From assembly GCF_901709675.1 (NCBI RefSeq), contig NC_051098.1, positions 8,061,000 through 8,124,999 on the forward strand: DNA of 64,000 bases. The letters are read 5' to 3'. Numbering within the stretch: the first letter of the stretch is position 1; each line of letters begins with the position of its first letter. Shown here piece after piece: positions 60,412 to 64,000 of this stretch. The stretch is from Syngnathus acus (lineage: Eukaryota > Chordata > Actinopteri > Syngnathiformes > Syngnathidae). Under the pieces are notes generated by a model. The model was not told the DNA's origin and searched no databases. It saw nothing but the letters and a program-made list of their open reading frames with translations. The position numbers and the translations under genes were made by a program.

Positions 60412-63400
60412 TCAACAACCAAGCCAGGAATTCGCCCTCTCCATTCCAGCAACACGCTTGTTGGCGTAGTCGTACTTATAGACTTGTGGTCCAACAAAGA
60501 AGTAGATGAACCCTGAGATAAAAAAAACAAAAAACACGCATATCTTTAGGATCACAAAATTACTTCTTTTTTTTACAGTGATAGGTGTGACCCAATGCAT
60601 TTTTGTCTTTCTTATAAATGTTTGATTTTTCAAACATATCACTAGGTAATTTTTAGTGTTTAAATAATAAATAAAAAGTGTATAAATAAAAATGAGAGGG
60701 TTCCAAATCCTGCCAACTGTCTTTTAAGTGGCACAGCCCCTAGTTTGTCATTCAAACAGCCGAGTGAAGTGCAAAGGTACAAAGTTTGATGGTTGGACTA
60801 AAGTTGCATCAAAGGAGTTAATGTTTTATTATTGTGTGTGACAACAACTAAAGTGGCTTACCTTCTTTGTGAAAGGCTGCATTTATTGTTGATAAATCCG
60901 GGAAAGTAAGTCCAGGAAAGTCCTCGCTGATGTACTTGGGGTAACCAAAGTCCATGACTTTTCTGTTTTCATTGAAGCTGCAACAATAATTGAGGAAAAG
61001 AACTTATGACTCCTAAAAGCTAGCACAGACGTTGCCTGAGCAACATTTTCCGTCGATATATTATACGGAAAATGTTTGAATTGACTTCCCCTTTAAACAA
61101 TCATCTAAAACAACCTAGAATTCACTTCTTTTTTTTACCTCCAATAAATGTCATGCATGAAGAAGAGGGTGCGTCCTGTTTTGGCGATGTGCACAGCGGC
61201 ATCAACATCCTGCACCCAGGCAGGAAAGCCAAAGTGGCACAGAGCTCTGGGCTTTCCTTTCACGACGGAGCCTTTCACCGTCCAGAACATTGATTCTTTC
61301 ACAACATACGGGATGAAATTTGTAACATATACAATGAAAACTTTTCCGACTACAATATAATAAAAGTGATTTACCACGAATGAGGTAAGCAGTCGACCTG
61401 CGTGGCACCCAGAAAGCAGCATCAATGCTGGTTTCTATCTTGGGCATGAAGTTGGTGATCGGACCTTCTTTGATATCGTGCGCCTGATTGTGTTTGATCC
61501 AAAGATATCTGGATGGGAACAATGTGCTCGGTTTAAGGTTGATCGTAAAAAGTGAGCGACAAAAATGGTCACTGCACCTGTCTTTGAAAAAGATGGTGGC
61601 ATCCCCGAGTGTGGAGACGGCATCGAATGTCACATCCCGAGCACATCTGTTTTGTATCAGTCGAGGGAATAGTCTTGAAAAGTGATCTGGGTGATCTTGG
61701 GGTGGACCTGACATGCACACGAGGAGACGTTTTAGAACCAGGTTTGAGGATTATAAATGTTGATAAGACTGATGGATGAATTTACGGTAAAGTGCGTTGA
61801 TATTGGTGACATCCTCTCTGGATAGGAGGTTGGGCCCTGAGTGAGAGACCTTGTAGTTGGGGTGCATTAGTGATGCTGGGTTCCTTGAGTGTTTTAGACC
61901 CAACACGTGGCCCAATTCATGTGCGGCCACCACAAAAAGATTCAAACCTACACAGACAAGAACAACATGGAAGAGATTGTAGTGTTTTAAGATGAAACTG
62001 GTCCCTGGCTTTTTAGGATTGAATGAGAAGAACCAACCAGATGTTCCTGTTGCTGCCCAAAGTTCATCATCGTCAAAGTGAATTTCTCCTGCAACATCCA
62101 GTCTTGGACCAAAAGTATGCGCCAACGAGCCACTGGGTCCATCGAATGGATATGAATCACCATGTTCTACATAATGTAAACCAGAACAAAGATATTCAAC
62201 ATATAGTACAGTTCCAAGACTGGTGCCGCAAATCCAAACGAAAAGTTTCCCCTTTGAGGTAACCTTTCATTTGAAGAGACAATGACTGTTTTTGTTTTGT
62301 CTTGTTGATAAAGCAGTCAGTGAATAACAAAAGTGTAATTCATGTTTGAATTCTCAAACCAAACCCACCCTGAGTGACAAACTCCACCGTGATGTCAGTG
62401 TTACGGTTTTGCGAGCAGACAAATGTCAGACCGCTGGCTCGGGCCCAAACGCTGAAAGCAGATTTGAGCAGGGAGTCGACGGTGCTTCGAGGCATGTCTC
62501 GGGTGTACCTGCCAATGCTGAAACATGACAAACTCTTAATTGAGTCACCATCAGAATGTGGTCCCATCACAAACAGTTCTGTGGAGTTCAACCGGTTTAA
62601 AGATTTCAGTTGTGCACAATCCATCGAGCTTGTCTTCAAGAGGGTCACATCTGAAATCTATCCCTGCCTACAGCCTGGACTGGTCGCCAGACGCAGGAGA
62701 TAAACATTCATACCTGTATGGACAATTTAGGACCACAATAAAACTGCAGGTATGTAATGAATGCTCTCATGCAGATTATAAAATTCAGGTTTTGTGTTTA
62801 AGTTTTTAAAACGGATGCTTTGAAATTGACTTGGACTCTGTATGTGGTTGGTGCCACTGAACTGAAAAGTTTTTCGGATCTTATTACATATAAAATATTT
62901 GTATTGCATATTACGGCCTCCAAAGCGATTATTATATTTCAACACCCTAAAAACAATATGCGGAGCTTTTACTGTAAAGTGACTGTTTATTACAGGACTG
63001 TCATATCATAACGTATGGGTGGTATCAAGGCATTTACTCAATAAAATGTGGAATTATTTTTCTATTTTACCTGTACGTTATGACCTTCTTGTTCCATCGT
63101 GCACCTTGGATGTGACTGCTATACTCAGCAGAATCTGGAACACCGCATCGAGGCTTCCTCATTACCCGTAGTGTGTCCCGATCTAGCCTTCCTGTTACGT
63201 TGAGCCCGAAGAACGTCTGCATGTCTTTCAACTTGGATGCAAAGGATAGGCCGCTCTGCTTCCAGCTTCCTGCAGGTTCCTCTCGCAGATCGTAGTAGTG
63301 CTTAAGGTATTCCTACAGTACATCAAAGCATATTTTCACTCACAGCATCCATCTGATGTCATGTACACTCAAGATGTTTCATTAGGCATACCTGAACAGC

Positions 63401-63499
63401 TCTAGAAAAGAAATCTGGGTTTGCAACAATAAAAATAGTAATAATAATAATCAAACACGGTCCAATTACCCAAGTCACATGCTCAGCTGACAACATCAT
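60412..63499 (-). CDS. mmp20: enamelysin-like matrix metalloproteinase (MMP20-like)
   Basis: Secreted zinc protease; in mammals MMP20 processes enamel matrix. Exons: 63,499-63,392; 63,312-63,071; 62,517-62,369; 62,166-62,038; 61,947-61,786; 61,707-61,578; 61,508-61,375; 61,295-61,139; 60,977-60,862; 60,512-60,412. Ten exons as in human MMP20, all in phase, 475 aa. Exon 1 starts ATGATG and encodes a hydrophobic signal ([14 protein letters not shown]). The cysteine switch is canonical PRCGVPD (Cys92). Catalytic [23 protein letters not shown] (219-229) and Met-turn ASLMHPNY are intact. The hinge is short. Hemopexin blades share MMP20 features: [13 protein letters not shown], a TAYLIRG turn, FGFP, a KTG.TLFF turn, and the end SWLGC (human ends similarly in SSSWIGC). 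Exon 8 uses acceptor GAAAG|AATC; an upstream TTGTAG would leave a 25-base intron, too short to splice. Signal exon and MMP20 identity are inferences from similarity and phase. Confidence 0.85.
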
Positions 63500-63869
63500 C
63501 CACTAGGGGAGATCTTGCAGTTTAAACAAACTTTGAGCATGCCAATGTCATGAAAGGACCTAACGAGTCTACTGTATTTCTGCTTCTGCAATGTCAAGCA
63601 TATGTATGTCAACTTCAAATGTGCAGATTTAAATGGAAATGATGATTAGCCAGGAAATGGCTACATTCTAGCTCGCAAAGGAGCTCAAAAGTGCAAACGC
63701 CCCTTCTTCATGGGCAAAAATAGACAAAAGACAGAAAACTCCATGCAGGCAGGTAAATCAAACCTTGCGCTTTACTTGGCTCGACACAAAAACAGGACCC
63801 TTAGTGGGTGTGAGGTGACCAAGGGTGGCAATAAATCATACAGACACAAAACAAAGAGTTCCACAACTA
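63500..63869. other. 5' flank of the MMP20-like gene
   Basis: No further exon recognised. The region presumably holds the promoter; no clear TATA box close to the start is evident. Confidence 0.45.
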
Positions 63870-64000
63870 CCGTATTTCGGGACTATGAGTCGCTCCGGAG
63901 TATAAGTCGCACCAGCCATAAAATGCATAATAAAGAAGAAAAAAACATATGTATGTCGCATTTTTGGGGGAAATTTATTTGACGAAATCCAACACCAAGT
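63870..64000. mobile_element. TA-flanked MITE, CGACTT subtype, cut by window end
   Basis: It starts after TA (63,868-69) with CCGTATTTCGGGACTATGAG, then 'tcgctccggagtataagtcg' and 'caccagccataaaatgc'. This matches the reverse of the right end of the element at 40,945-41,919, down to 'aaatccaacaccaag' at the window edge. Confidence 0.85.

Noticed and set aside
61296-61349. Upstream acceptor TTGTAG for MMP20-like exon 8, adding 18 residues
   Set aside because: It would leave an intron of only 25 bases; the GAAAG acceptor gives a 79-base intron and a blade length matching the family.

Overview
The window reads as nuclear DNA of a teleost fish. Genes are split by GT-AG introns, many only 65-110 bases long. 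Host DNA is AT-rich, the repeats are typical fish ones (hAT and TA-flanked MITEs, tRNA-derived SINE pieces with an ATGG tail, L2/Maui-like LINE pieces, long microsatellites), and the genes are vertebrate. No prokaryotic operon, CRISPR array or phage is present. The species cannot be named from this sequence.

Layout. Positions 1 to about 37,900 are a gene desert. The one confident gene there is an intronless tRNA-Ser(GCU) at 28,618-28,699; the rest is unique AT-rich DNA with scattered repeats. From 37.9 to 50.5 kb lies a tandem array of three copies of sialate O-acetylesterase (siae), all on the plus strand: A (exons 1-2 only), B (about 39.74-45.46 kb) and C (about 45.69-50.45 kb). B and C are very similar along all ten exons, so the duplication is recent, yet each carries disabling changes, mostly in different exons. 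From 50.9 to 54.7 kb tbrg1 lies on the minus strand in 13 exons, convergent with siae; as I recall, human SIAE and TBRG1 are also convergent neighbours. From 55.9 to 63.5 kb two matrix metalloproteinase genes follow head to tail on the minus strand: a collagenase/stromelysin-type MMP (11 exons, 495 aa) and an enamelysin (MMP20)-like gene (10 exons, 475 aa). A TA-flanked MITE runs off the right edge.

How the genes relate. Siae removes O-acetyl esters from sialic acids. Tbrg1 is a nuclear FYRN/FYRC protein; here it also has an N-terminal HARE-HTH domain. The two MMPs are secreted zinc proteases of the pericellular matrix. They are neighbours by synteny, not members of one pathway.

The most useful observations are the three-copy siae array with complementary damage, a hAT insertion with a perfect 8-bp target duplication that rewrites the C-terminus of siae copy B, the HARE-HTH plus FYR architecture of tbrg1 with a one-base frameshift in exon 5, and an extra propeptide intron plus an altered cysteine switch in the first MMP. 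I did not find a convincing undescribed multi-gene system. All coordinates were worked out by eye, and exon borders rest on splice sites and reading phase, not on transcripts.
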